23,815 nucleotides of DNA from UBA4717 sp045580165 (GCA_045580165.1 JAZNNG010000026.1:1-23815), one strand, 5' to 3'. Shown: positions 16,312-23,442, numbered from the stretch's first letter. Notes: generated from the sequence alone by a model not told the origin. Made by a program: numbers and translations.

Positions 16312-16490
16312 GCTTACGCTACGGCGGCTCACAGGGATCTGCCGCTTCGCTTATCGCTATGACCGGTCTTTCGGTCTTTCTGATAAACCGAGGTAGCTGA
16401 ACACATCTTCGGGGCATACATCGGTGCGCCAAAGACGGGGCAGGGGAATCGCCCATACTGTTTATCACACTGCCTTTCTTTAAATATATC
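16312..16490 (-). promoter_or_regulatory. Structured 5' leader upstream of the CNNM/CorC-type gene, possible riboswitch (class not recognised)
   Basis: Transcription from the promoter at 16497-16525 would give a leader of about 240 bases. It contains a closing helix TGATAAAC / GTTTATCA (16381-16388 with 16460-16467) around a GC-rich domain of 71 bases. Two further hairpins follow, GACCG / CGGTC (16361-16365 with 16372-16376) and GCGGC / GCCGC (16324-16328 with 16341-16345). After those the sequence becomes AT-rich up to the ribosome binding site. The GC-rich block is sharply different from its surroundings. I compared it from memory with the M-box, Mn2+, c-di-AMP, c-di-GMP, lysine and FMN classes and found no convincing match. 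Short frames inside it look like chance. Confidence 0.5.
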
Positions 16491-16496
16491 ATTTTT

Positions 16497-16525
16497 ATTA
16501 TACAACATTCGTGCATATATTGCAA
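16497..16525 (-). promoter_or_regulatory. Sigma-A promoter of the CNNM/CorC-type gene
   Basis: On the minus strand TTGCAA (16520-16525) and TATAAT (16497-16502) are exactly 17 bases apart. The predicted start of transcription is near 16490. Confidence 0.75.
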
Positions 16526-16595
16526 TAGTATTGGGTAAAGTTTTTGAGTGATAAGCCGTATATATCGGGATTTTTTGTTGAAAACGAGGCAAAAG

Positions 16596-16627
16596 TTAAC
16601 ATAAAGGACAAATTCTTGTGATACAAT
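16596..16627 (+). promoter_or_regulatory. Possible promoter of the VanZ-family gene
   Basis: TACAAT (16622-16627) lies 31 bases before the TTG start. The nearest -35-like box is TTAACA (16596-16601), 20 bases away. The same loose arrangement (TTAACA, 20 bases, TATAAT) occurs before the sortase operon. The rest of the gap between the divergent genes (16526-16595) shows nothing I can name. Confidence 0.35.
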
Positions 16628-16658
16628 AAAACGGGCTTGATGAATGGAGGTGTGCTTT

Positions 16659-17123
16659 TTGACGAGCCGATCTAAGACTGTTGGAATAATTTTTCTTATT
16701 CTTGCGATAGTGTGGAGTGCGGTTATATGGAGCTTTTCTCTCAAAAGCGCAGAAAGCTCAAGTGTTGACAGTAATGCGGCAAAGTCGGCAGTTGAGAGCA
16801 TACTGGAAGCATTGTTGGGGGAGAAGGTTAACGTTGACACAAAGCTGATACGAAAGCTTGCTCATTTTTTTGAGTTTGCTGTTCTTGGCTTTTTGTCCTT
16901 TATGACATTTTATTTTTTTGAACGACGTAAAAGGCTTGAGCTTATATTATATCCTGCACTCTGGGGACTCGGGGTCGCGGTGACCGATGAATTTTTGCAG
17001 TTGTTTTTCGAGGGGAGAAGCGCGCAGCTTTCCGACGTTTTGCTTGATTTGTCGGGAGTATTGGCGGCAGCGACGTTTATGTATGTTCTCGTCCGGATAA
17101 CAAATAAAAAAAGCAGGCCTTGA
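16659..17123 (+). CDS. VanZ-family membrane protein
   Basis: A 154-residue protein with about four membrane helices and the VanZ-like signature segments: WSFSLKSAESSS after helix one, then RKLAHFFEFAVLGFL, then DEFLQLFFEGRSAQLSDVLLD before the last helix. VanZ proper raises teicoplanin resistance; most chromosomal relatives have no assigned function, and nothing here (no vanHAX genes) points to glycopeptide resistance. An in-frame ATG at 16644 lacks a ribosome binding site, while GGAGG at 16646-16650 is eight bases before the TTG at 16659, so a TTG start is proposed. The last codons (NKKSR) are encoded by the left arm of the terminator and the stop codon lies in its loop. Confidence 0.85.
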   Translation: MTSRSKTVGIIFLILAIVWSAVIWSFSLKSAESSSVDSNAAKSAVESILEALLGEKVNVDTKLIRKLAHFFEFAVLGFLSFMTFYFFERRKRLELILYPALWGLGVAVTDEFLQLFFEGRSAQLSDVLLDLSGVLAAATFMYVLVRITNKKSRP

Positions 17124-17140
17124 CCTGCTTTTTTTATTTG
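17101..17140. terminator. Bidirectional terminator between the VanZ-family gene and rpmA
   Basis: A perfect 17-bp inverted repeat (17101-17117 with 17124-17140, centre GCAGG / CCTGC, 6-base loop) has A-runs on one arm and T-runs on the other, so it works for both convergent genes. It overlaps the end of the VanZ-family coding region. Confidence 0.92.
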
Positions 17141-17147
17141 TGAAAAC

Positions 17148-17426
17148 TTAGTCGGCATATACGCTGACGGCCTTCTTGCCGCCTGCGATATGTTCAAATT
17201 TTACAGTGCCTTCAATAAGAGCGAAGAGTGTGTCGTCCTTACCGATACCAACGTTGTTACCGGGATGAACTGCCGTTCCTCTCTGTCTTATGATGATGTT
17301 GCCGGCAAGTACGTGCTGACCGTCGGAACGCTTAACGCCAAGGCGCTTCGATTCACTGTCACGGCCGTTCTTTGTAGAGCCGACACCCTTCTTATGAGCA
17401 AAAAACTGCAAACTGAGTCTAAGCAT
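17148..17426 (-). CDS. rpmA: 50S ribosomal protein L27 (with Prp-cleaved N-terminal extension)
   Basis: The 92-residue protein is a component of the large ribosomal subunit near the peptidyl-transferase centre. It starts MLRLSLQFFAHKKGVGSTKN. The leading nine residues match the N-terminal extension of Bacillota L27 that is removed by the protease Prp between F9 and A10; Prp is encoded just upstream in this operon. Conserved L27 segments GQHVLAGNIIIRQRGT and HPGNNVGIGKDDTLFAL follow. GGAGGTG lies five bases before the ATG at 17426; the longer frame to 17450 has no ribosome binding site. It is last in the rplU-prp-rpmA operon, followed by the shared terminator. Confidence 0.97.
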   Translation of the reverse strand: MLRLSLQFFAHKKGVGSTKNGRDSESKRLGVKRSDGQHVLAGNIIIRQRGTAVHPGNNVGIGKDDTLFALIEGTVKFEHIAGGKKAVSVYAD

Positions 17427-17453
17427 ACGTGCACCTCCAATACCTTTCATTAA

Positions 17454-17837
17454 TTAAGTGTTTGCTTGCATGACGAAATCTTCGGGTTCTTTATCAATGA
17501 CCTTAACGTCGAGATAATCGAAATATTCCTCAACAAGCTCTGAGAGCTGATGATAATAAGCCATTATCAGACCGCTTACCGCAAATCTTACGCTTTCATC
17601 CTCCTCAAAAACGGGGAGAGCCGAGCGAGCGATAAGGCGTACCGTCGTGGTTTCCTCATCAATGGTATAATCCGCTACCGAGCCGAAGCCGACTTCAATA
17701 GTGTTTATAATGAGCATTGTCATAGAGGAGAGGGCAGAGCAGAGAACGTCGTCTCCTTCTTCGCCGTAAAGCGTGTGCCCTGATTCTTCGAATCCGTAAA
17801 AAACTCCGTCCGATTTGAAGAAAGTAATTTTTGTCAT
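17454..17837 (-). CDS. prp: Ribosomal-processing cysteine protease Prp
   Basis: Removes the N-terminal extension of ribosomal protein L27. The 127-residue protein has the family layout with catalytic H21 (SGHTLYG) and C33 (DDVLCSALSS), the short spacing typical of Prp. The C-terminal half is acidic and helical. It lies between rplU and rpmA, the conserved place for this gene in Bacillota, with gaps of 24 and 27 bases. The ribosome binding site is weak (AGAAAGAAG), consistent with low expression of a processing enzyme between two highly expressed ribosomal genes. Confidence 0.94.
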   Translation of the reverse strand: MTKITFFKSDGVFYGFEESGHTLYGEEGDDVLCSALSSMTMLIINTIEVGFGSVADYTIDEETTTVRLIARSALPVFEEDESVRFAVSGLIMAYYHQLSELVEEYFDYLDVKVIDKEPEDFVMQANT

Positions 17838-17861
17838 TAATGACTTCTTTCTTCGACTACA

Positions 17862-18173
17862 TTAACCCGCGATCGAATCGATCTGGATCTTTGTGTAAGG
17901 CTGTCTGTGACCGATCTTCTTTTTCGAGTCCTTCTTGGGCTTGTACTTAAGAATGTGGATCTTCTTAGCCTTGCCGTTCTTAACAACGGTTGCCTTAACA
18001 GTAGCACCCTCAACGTAGGGAGCGCCTACTGTAAGCTTGTCATCTGCGGATACTGCAAGCACCTTGTCAAAGGTAATGGTTTCACCGTCAGCAACGTTGA
18101 GCTTCTCTACGAAAATAACGTCGCCTTCAGCTACTTTGTACTGCTTTCCGCCGGTTACGATTACTGCGTACAC
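17862..18173 (-). CDS. rplU: 50S ribosomal protein L21
   Basis: The 103-residue protein is a 23S rRNA-binding component of the large subunit. It starts with the family N-terminus YAVIVTGGKQYKVAEGD and ends with the basic segment KKIHILKYKPKKDSKKKIGH and QPYTKIQIDSI. The start is a GTG at 18173, six bases after GAGGTG; the longer frame to 18281 runs through the leader and the promoter and is rejected. First gene of the rplU-prp-rpmA operon. Confidence 0.97.
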   Translation of the reverse strand: MYAVIVTGGKQYKVAEGDVIFVEKLNVADGETITFDKVLAVSADDKLTVGAPYVEGATVKATVVKNGKAKKIHILKYKPKKDSKKKIGHRQPYTKIQIDSIAG

Positions 18174-18245
18174 GAAAAGCACCTCACTTTCATAATGTCT
18201 CGCTGTCAAGGTACCCTTACGGGGTTTTCGACCTTTTCCATGCGG
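18174..18245 (-). promoter_or_regulatory. rplU leader (likely L21-type ribosomal leader)
   Basis: The leader of about 70 bases contains AAACCCCGTAAGGGTACCTT, with a short ACCC / GGGT hairpin, and then the ribosome binding site. Position and size fit the L21 autoregulatory leader described for Bacillota; the family match is from memory, not computed. Confidence 0.5.
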
Positions 18246-18251
18246 CAAATC

Positions 18252-18281
18252 ATTATACCATTTAAGTGGGGTGCTTGTCAA
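18252..18281 (-). promoter_or_regulatory. Sigma-A promoter of the rplU operon
   Basis: On the minus strand a perfect -35 TTGACA (18276-18281) and a perfect -10 TATAAT (18252-18257) are 18 bases apart, as expected for a highly expressed ribosomal operon. Confidence 0.9.
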
Positions 18282-18321
18282 GAGTTTTTTTCTATTTATA
18301 TAGATATAAGTAAAATTTGTG

Positions 18322-19170
18322 TTATTTAACCGAGAGGGAAGCTGCTTTCAGAGTGTTTTTGAGCAACATTGTGATAGTCATGGGGCCGACTCCTCCGGGA
18401 ACGGGGGTGATGTAGGACGCCTTTTGCTCGACTGAATCAAAGTCAACGTCGCCGCAGAGCTTGCCGTCGTCGAGTCGGTTTATACCGACGTCAATAACAA
18501 CGGCTCCGTCCTTTACCATATCGGCGGTTATGAATTTTGCCTTTCCTACTGCCGCAACGACTACATCGGCGCGTCTTACCACATCGGCGAGGTCGCGTGT
18601 TCTTGAGTGACAGATCGTGACGGTAGCGTTGGAGTGAAGCATAAGCATAGCCTGCGGCTTGCCTACGATATTGCTTCTTCCCACTATAACGCACTCCTTA
18701 CCGCAAAGGTCGATGCCCTTTTCCTCAAGCAGACACATAACTCCCGCAGGCGTGCAGGGGAGAAAATCGTATTCGCCGAGCATTATTTTGCCGACATTAA
18801 CTGCGTGGAAAGCGTCAACGTCCTTCTTGGGATCTATATACTCTATAACCGTCTTGTCATCAAGATGCTTCGGAAGGGGAAGCTGAACCAAAATGCCGTG
18901 AATTTTTTCATCCTTGTTGAGCTTGTCAATGAGTCCGAGAAGCTCGCTTTCGGTGGTGCTTTCGGGCATTTCGTACACTTCGGAGTACATTCCGACCTCC
19001 TCGCAACCGCGCTTTTTGTTGCGGACGTATACCTTTGACGCAGGATCCTCGCCCACAATAACTACTGCGAGTCCGGGGGTGACGCCCTTTTCCTTGAGAG
19101 CCTTTACTTCCTCGGCAATGTCAAGTCTTACCTTTGCCGATATTTCTTTTCCGTTTATTATTTCTGCCAT
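18322..19170 (-). CDS. folD: Bifunctional methylenetetrahydrofolate dehydrogenase / methenyltetrahydrofolate cyclohydrolase
   Basis: Interconverts 5,10-methylene-, 5,10-methenyl- and 10-formyl-tetrahydrofolate, supplying one-carbon units for purines and formyl-methionine. The 282-residue length is standard. Visible motifs are ASKVYVRNKKRGCEEVG with the catalytic lysine, GILVQLPLP, PCTPAGVM, the NADP-binding GRSNIVGKP, and PGGVGPMTI near the end. The usual DGFHP motif reads DAFHA here, a double substitution at an active-site segment. AAAGGAC precedes the ATG; the gene follows lgt by 18 bases and is last in a five-gene operon. No clear terminator is seen before the rplU promoter. Confidence 0.96.
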   Translation of the reverse strand: MAEIINGKEISAKVRLDIAEEVKALKEKGVTPGLAVVIVGEDPASKVYVRNKKRGCEEVGMYSEVYEMPESTTESELLGLIDKLNKDEKIHGILVQLPLPKHLDDKTVIEYIDPKKDVDAFHAVNVGKIMLGEYDFLPCTPAGVMCLLEEKGIDLCGKECVIVGRSNIVGKPQAMLMLHSNATVTICHSRTRDLADVVRRADVVVAAVGKAKFITADMVKDGAVVIDVGINRLDDGKLCGDVDFDSVEQKASYITPVPGGVGPMTITMLLKNTLKAASLSVK

Positions 19171-19188
19171 GATTTTGTCCTTTCAGGG

Positions 19189-20100
19189 TTATTGAAGGTC
19201 TGATTTGCCGTCAGCTTCTTCCGTGCTGTCGGTATTGTCTGAATATATGCTGTCGTAGTGCGCGTCGTCGAGTACTCTGCGCTTTTCTTTTGCGCCGAAC
19301 ACCGCCAGGAGAATAACGCCCGCGATGAAGCACACAAAGCCGAGAAGGCTTGATACCTTGATGTCAAATAGGTAAAGACTGTCGGAACGGAGCATTTCGA
19401 TCCATCCTCTGCCGAAGCCGTACCAGGTGATGTAGAATAATACTATCTGACCGTCGTATTTTTTGATTTTGTCGATAACCAAAACTATAACGAGCAGTCC
19501 GATCACATTCCACACTGATTCAAAAAGGAAGGTGGGGAGCGTGTGACGCACGAAATCGCTTCCCTCGGCGCGGATATCCATACGGAATATATTGTTTGCG
19601 TAGAGGGCTATTTTTTCGGGATTGTAGCCGTACGCCTCGCCGTTCATAAAGTTACCCCAGCGACCTATTGCCTGTCCGAGCATTACTGCAGGGGCGGCGA
19701 CGTCGAGAATTTTCGGAAAGCTGATACGCTTGATCTTGGAAACCACGAGAAGTGTGAAAAATCCCGCTATCAGACCTCCGTATATGGCAAGACCGCCGTT
19801 CCAGACGGCTATTATGTCGTAAAACGACTCGTACGTCTGGTCGGAAAACGCGACGTAGTAAAGTCTTGCGCCTATTATTGCGAAAATGATGGTGAATATT
19901 ACATAATCGAGCATTGTGTCAAAGCTTATGCCTACTTTTTTTGCTCTTATGCAGGCAACGACAAAGCCGAGCACGATGGCGAGGGTGATTATAAGACCGT
20001 ACCAGTATATTTTTATTGAGCCCATCGAAAGGGCAACCCTATGTATCTCCATTTCCCCGATTCCGAGACCGGGGAAGGAGATAAAGTTAACAGCGTTCAT
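19189..20100 (-). CDS. lgt: Prolipoprotein diacylglyceryl transferase
   Basis: Transfers diacylglycerol from phosphatidylglycerol to the lipobox cysteine of prolipoproteins in the cytoplasmic membrane. The 303-residue protein has seven or so membrane helices, the N-terminal YWYGLIITLAIVLGF segment, and the Lgt signature GRWGNFMNGEAYG; NGGLAIYGGLIAG and WYGFGRGWIEMLRSD are also typical. An acidic cytoplasmic tail of about 35 residues follows the last helix. AAAGGAC lies eight bases before the ATG. It sits 15 bases after the ymfH-like gene and 18 before folD. The BMP lipoprotein encoded at 4712-5962 is one expected substrate. Confidence 0.96.
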   Translation of the reverse strand: MNAVNFISFPGLGIGEMEIHRVALSMGSIKIYWYGLIITLAIVLGFVVACIRAKKVGISFDTMLDYVIFTIIFAIIGARLYYVAFSDQTYESFYDIIAVWNGGLAIYGGLIAGFFTLLVVSKIKRISFPKILDVAAPAVMLGQAIGRWGNFMNGEAYGYNPEKIALYANNIFRMDIRAEGSDFVRHTLPTFLFESVWNVIGLLVIVLVIDKIKKYDGQIVLFYITWYGFGRGWIEMLRSDSLYLFDIKVSSLLGFVCFIAGVILLAVFGAKEKRRVLDDAHYDSIYSDNTDSTEEADGKSDLQ

Positions 20101-20115
20101 TTTTTCTGTCCTTTC

Positions 20116-21405
20116 TTATTGCTTTTCCATTGGGAGTATCTTTGCGAGCACCGAATATTCTTCCTTAAGAACTTCTCTAATGAATTCAAGAGTGTCCTCG
20201 TAGGTAACTCCCTTGAGAGCGTCAACATAGTCGAAAACGGTAACTCCGTCAAAAATGAAGGATAAAAACTCGTTGGCAATAGAATCGGTGGAATCGAACA
20301 TTCCTATGAAGGAAGCGAGTCTTACGCGCTTGGCGATCTCGAATTCCTCACGGGATGGTGGCGTTGATTTTGCCGCCTCTATATGCTTTGTATAAATCCT
20401 GTAAACCTCGTCGGGATCATCGCTTTCACCGTCGAACGCGAGGAAGGAGAAGCTTTCGTTATGCTCGTATTCGGCACTGAGATCTCCGGATATAAGACTT
20501 TTTTCATAAAGCTCGGTGTAAAGCGGTGAGGACTTGCCGAAAAGCAATTTGCAGACTATTTCCGCTACCGCATTCTTTTTAAGCCTTACCGTGGGGTCGG
20601 GACTTATGTCGGTGTCCTTGATTCCTACCGCGAATATCGGAGTGGCTACCTTGAGGTGGGCCGTTGCAACCTTTTCGTTTATCTCCTTGGGCTCCTCGGG
20701 GTATTCGCGGATTATCTCCTGCTTCGGTGCCTTCTTTAATATTCTGTCGCAGACCTCGCACACGCGGTCATTATCAACCTGACCGCACACGCACAAAGCC
20801 ATGTTGTTGAGATTATAAAAGGTGTTGTAGCAGGAATAGAGCAGCTCGGGAGTTATCTCCTTTATCGACTCTACCGTTCCCGCGACGTTTATCTTTACGT
20901 TGTGCTCGCGGTAGAGTGCGCCGAGAAGCTCGTAATAAAGACGCGCGCCGGGGTTGTCATCATACATTCTTATCTCCTGCGCGATAATTCCTTGCTCCTT
21001 TTCCACCGTTTCCTTGGTGAAATAAGGCTTGCTTACGAAGTCGAGAAGTATCTCGAGAGATTCGTAAAAGTTTTCGGTGCAGGAAAACAGGTACGCGGTC
21101 ATTGAGTTTGACGTGTACGCGTTTGCGTTCGAGCCTGTCCTTGCGTATCTTACGAAGGTGTCCTCGCCGTTCTCGTTCTCAAACATTTTGTGCTCAAGAA
21201 AATGTGCGATTCCGTTCGGAACGGTAGTGAAGTCTGTTTCTCCCGACACCTTGAATTTGTTGTCAATAGAGCCGTATTTCGTGGCGAAAAGCGCATAGGA
21301 CGTGGACATTTCCTTGGGGAAAACGTATATGTCAAGGCCGCTTTCGTGCTTGAAATACATGTATTCCTCGTTCAGAAAGTCACTTCTGACAGTTTCACTC
21401 CTCAT
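20116..21405 (-). CDS. M16-family zinc peptidase, YmfH-like
   Basis: A 429-residue member of the M16 (insulinase/pitrilysin) family. The inverted zinc motif HFLEH is complete (H68, E71, H72), and the third ligand is likely E144 in GIIAQEIRMYDDNPG. A second, inactive M16-like half follows. With the gene before it, it forms the YmfF/YmfH pair found in many Bacillota, named in some databases as associated with EF-P 5-aminopentanol modification; the substrate is not established from this sequence. The start is the ATG at 21405, six bases after GGAGGTG, which lies inside the preceding gene; the two genes overlap by 11 bases. The longer frame to 21423 begins with GTG inside the ribosome binding region. 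Confidence 0.88.
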   Translation of the reverse strand: MRSETVRSDFLNEEYMYFKHESGLDIYVFPKEMSTSYALFATKYGSIDNKFKVSGETDFTTVPNGIAHFLEHKMFENENGEDTFVRYARTGSNANAYTSNSMTAYLFSCTENFYESLEILLDFVSKPYFTKETVEKEQGIIAQEIRMYDDNPGARLYYELLGALYREHNVKINVAGTVESIKEITPELLYSCYNTFYNLNNMALCVCGQVDNDRVCEVCDRILKKAPKQEIIREYPEEPKEINEKVATAHLKVATPIFAVGIKDTDISPDPTVRLKKNAVAEIVCKLLFGKSSPLYTELYEKSLISGDLSAEYEHNESFSFLAFDGESDDPDEVYRIYTKHIEAAKSTPPSREEFEIAKRVRLASFIGMFDSTDSIANEFLSFIFDGVTVFDYVDALKGVTYEDTLEFIREVLKEEYSVLAKILPMEKQ

Positions 21406-22690
21406 CCGTATCACCTCCGTCACAGAGAGAGCCGCGTAAGAAGTAGATTACCTCGGGCTTGATCTTTTCAGCTGCCCTGATAACGTCCTCGCGCGTAACC
21501 GTTTTTATCTTTTCTATTCTGTCGGCTACCGTTTCGGGGTCTGCGCGGAATATTCTCGGCACGTACCACGCCTCAAGCGAGGTAATGCTGTCCGAAATAG
21601 AGCCGTAGCCGCTTGAAAGCGAGATCTTTGCGTTCTCAAAGTCCTCGTCTGAAAAATCTCCCGATTTTACCGCTTCGAGCTGAGCGAGTATAGCATCACG
21701 GGTAAGCTCAAAGTTTGAGTTCTCAATACCTGCGTTTACGAACATCAGACCCTTTGCGGCGTCGAGCGAGCTTGAGCAATAGTAGCACAGACTCATTTTC
21801 TCGCGCACGTTCATAAAGAGCTTGGAGTTCGGAGAGCCTCCGAATATTTCGTTAGCCATAATAAGCGCGGGGAGATCTTCTGACGGGCTTACCACGTCGG
21901 TGACAAAGCCCATCGAAAGCTTGCCCTGGTTTACCTCCATATCCTCGCAGAGCTCTTTTAACTCGCGGTATATATGCTTTTGTGAGAACTCGGACACTTC
22001 CTTGTAATTTCTTTTGATATCGGCAAAAGCTCTTGAGAAGCTTTCACAAACGGCAGGGAAGAAGCCTTCGCTTCCCGTATAGAGTATTTCGATGCGCGAG
22101 TCCGAAATGAGCTTGCGGTAGTATTCGTAAAGTGATACGGGCGTTACGGTGCTCAGCACGTCCTTGTCGCCAAGCGGTGCAAGTGAAAACGGCTCGCCTG
22201 CGCACATTTCCTCCGAGCAACGAAGCTTTGCGTATCTCGCCTTGTTGTTTATGATGCCGTTTATTGCATCTGTAAGGTTTTTCTTCTCCGAATCAACGTA
22301 GCCGCGAACAAAGCCTCCGTCCTCCAGCACGGGGCAGAGAAGTACCTTTGTGAGTATATCAACCGAGCCTTCTATGATGTCACAGTCCTCGGTATATTTT
22401 TTTGAAAGAAAGTCAACGCTCACGCAAAGAAACTGGCTGTCACCGCGTCTTGAAATGCTGATATCGAGGTCTGCACCGTAAAGCTGGTCAAGTCTGTTTT
22501 CAAGCGATTTGATATCGGGGTGATCCTTGCAGCCGCGGCCAAGCACTCTTGAGAGCAGATTGAGCATAGTGACGCTTTCAATATTCATAGGAGCCTTGAG
22601 ATTTAACGTAATTGCGTTTACCTTGAACTTATCGGTGGCAAGAACGCTCGCGTGAATTCCGTCGGCTATTTTATATCTCGGCAGATTCAT
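21395..22690 (-). CDS. M16-family peptidase-like protein, YmfF-like (non-catalytic partner)
   Basis: A 431-residue protein with M16 architecture but without the HxxEH zinc motif: the matching region reads NLLSRVLGRGCKDHPDIKSL. It is probably the structural partner of the YmfH-like enzyme encoded next, similar to other M16 heterodimers. Later M16-like segments include NEIFGGSPNSKLFMNVREKMSLCYYC (about residues 290-320), which resembles the peptide-binding RxxxxLxY region of the family. The start is the ATG at 22690, behind AAGGA; the longer frame to 22723 would overlap the acyl carrier protein gene. It lies four bases after that gene. Confidence 0.85.
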   Translation of the reverse strand: MNLPRYKIADGIHASVLATDKFKVNAITLNLKAPMNIESVTMLNLLSRVLGRGCKDHPDIKSLENRLDQLYGADLDISISRRGDSQFLCVSVDFLSKKYTEDCDIIEGSVDILTKVLLCPVLEDGGFVRGYVDSEKKNLTDAINGIINNKARYAKLRCSEEMCAGEPFSLAPLGDKDVLSTVTPVSLYEYYRKLISDSRIEILYTGSEGFFPAVCESFSRAFADIKRNYKEVSEFSQKHIYRELKELCEDMEVNQGKLSMGFVTDVVSPSEDLPALIMANEIFGGSPNSKLFMNVREKMSLCYYCSSSLDAAKGLMFVNAGIENSNFELTRDAILAQLEAVKSGDFSDEDFENAKISLSSGYGSISDSITSLEAWYVPRIFRADPETVADRIEKIKTVTREDVIRAAEKIKPEVIYFLRGSLCDGGDTDEE

Positions 22691-22694
22691 AACA

Positions 22695-22931
22695 TTATTC
22701 CTTTCTTGCAAGCGCGGCTTCAACGTAGGAGCTTATGTCCTTTACGCATCTGAATTCGGGTATTTCATCCTCGGGAATAACTATTCCCTTGTCGTCCTCA
22801 ATTATGGAAACTATCTCTATAATATCGATGGAATCTGCTCCGAGGGCTTCCATAAGGTCGCAGTCGGGAGAAATGGCACTTTCTTTGGTCCCGAGTACTT
22901 CTGCAACTATTCTGATGATTTCTTCTGTCAT
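22695..22931 (-). CDS. acpP: Acyl carrier protein
   Basis: The 78-residue acidic, four-helix protein carries acyl chains on a 4'-phosphopantetheine arm. The attachment serine is S34 in GADSIDIIEIVS, where most AcpP proteins have DSLD. Only the start at 22931 has a ribosome binding site at proper distance (AAAGGAC, six bases); the frame extends two codons further to a TTG. It is the first gene of an operon with the ymfF- and ymfH-like genes, lgt and folD rather than with fab genes, so it could be either the fatty-acid AcpP or a specialised carrier. Confidence 0.92.
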   Translation of the reverse strand: MTEEIIRIVAEVLGTKESAISPDCDLMEALGADSIDIIEIVSIIEDDKGIVIPEDEIPEFRCVKDISSYVEAALARKE

Positions 22932-22976
22932 ATTCAAGTCCTTTCGGAAATGCTTTCAAAAATAACGTTACTATTA

Positions 22977-23005
22977 ATTATATACTATTATTTCACCGAA
23001 TTCAA
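22977..23005 (-). promoter_or_regulatory. Sigma-A promoter of the acpP operon
   Basis: On the minus strand TTGAAT (23000-23005) and TATAAT (22977-22982) are 17 bases apart, about 46 bases before the start codon. A second -35-like TTGACA lies just upstream (23025-23030) with a TATATT only 15 bases away, so tandem start sites are possible. Confidence 0.75.
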
Positions 23006-23035
23006 TATATAAAAAGCAAATTTTTGTCAACTTGT

Positions 23036-23074
23036 AAAAAAAGCAAAAAGAGCACCGCTTTCGCGATGCTCTTT
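23036..23074 (-). terminator. Terminator after rpsT
   Basis: On the minus strand AAAGAGCATCGC, a GAAA tetraloop and GCGGTGCTCTTT form a 12-bp stem (23063-23074 with 23047-23058, one T-G pair), followed by TTGCTTTTTTT. Confidence 0.93.
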
Positions 23075-23083
23075 AATTGCCAC

Positions 23084-23350
23084 TTACGCGCCGAGCTTGT
23101 TGAGCATTGTTGTAAATCTGCTCTTTCTTCTTGCGGCAGTATTCTTGTGGATGATGTTCTTAGCAACAGCCTTGTCAATCTTCTTGACTGCATCCTTGTA
23201 GGTTGCTGTTGCGAGAGCTTTATCACCAGCTGCAACTGCTTCCTCGTACTTCTTGATAGAAGTCTTGAGAGCAGTCTTAAACATTTTGTTCTGCATTGTT
23301 TTTGTAGCTGTAACGAGTACACGCTTCTTGGCTGACTTGATGTTCGGCAA
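23084..23350 (-). CDS. rpsT: 30S ribosomal protein S20
   Basis: The 88-residue, lysine-rich, helical protein binds 16S rRNA in the small subunit. It starts PNIKSAKKRVLV after the initiator and contains MFKTALKTSIKKYEEAV and the conserved NIIHKNTAARRKSRF near the C-terminus. The proposed start is TTG at 23350, six bases after GGGAGGTG. The GTG at 23359 is part of that ribosome binding site, so the longer frame is rejected. A rare start codon is known for S20 in other bacteria. It is a single-gene unit with its own promoter and terminator. Confidence 0.96.
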   Translation of the reverse strand: MPNIKSAKKRVLVTATKTMQNKMFKTALKTSIKKYEEAVAAGDKALATATYKDAVKKIDKAVAKNIIHKNTAARRKSRFTTMLNKLGA

Positions 23351-23401
23351 ACCGTTCACCTCCCTTAAATTTCAAACGATACACTATCAAAATTCCCATA
23401 G

Positions 23402-23429
23402 GGCATTTAATATTTTTTTGTTGAATGCC
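23402..23429 (-). promoter_or_regulatory. Hairpin in the rpsT leader
   Basis: GGCATTTAA and TTGAATGCC (23402-23410 with 23421-23429, one T-G pair) form a stem with a 10-base loop near the 5' end of the roughly 85-base rpsT leader. It could take part in feedback control by S20; this is inference. Confidence 0.4.
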
Positions 23430-23442
23430 GTTACGTCAATAT

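Noticed and set aside
16401..16460. Resemblance of the plus strand (ATCTTCGGGGCA) to the start of an FMN riboswitch
   Set aside because: Only about twelve bases agree; the other conserved FMN segments are missing and the strand is wrong for the gene with the long leader.
16319..16840. Minus-strand frames of 173 and 87 codons in the gap before the CNNM/CorC-type gene
   Set aside because: They lack ribosome binding sites; the longer one runs through the divergent VanZ-family gene and the promoter, and both cover the GC-rich structured leader rather than look like protein.
16659..17123. Glycopeptide resistance role for the VanZ-family gene
   Set aside because: No vanH, vanA or vanX-type genes are nearby and most VanZ-family proteins are chromosomal with no resistance role.
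18174..18281. N-terminal extension of L21 up to 18281
   Set aside because: It would be encoded by the -10 box and leader; the GTG at 18173 has a proper ribosome binding site and gives the standard L21 N-terminus.
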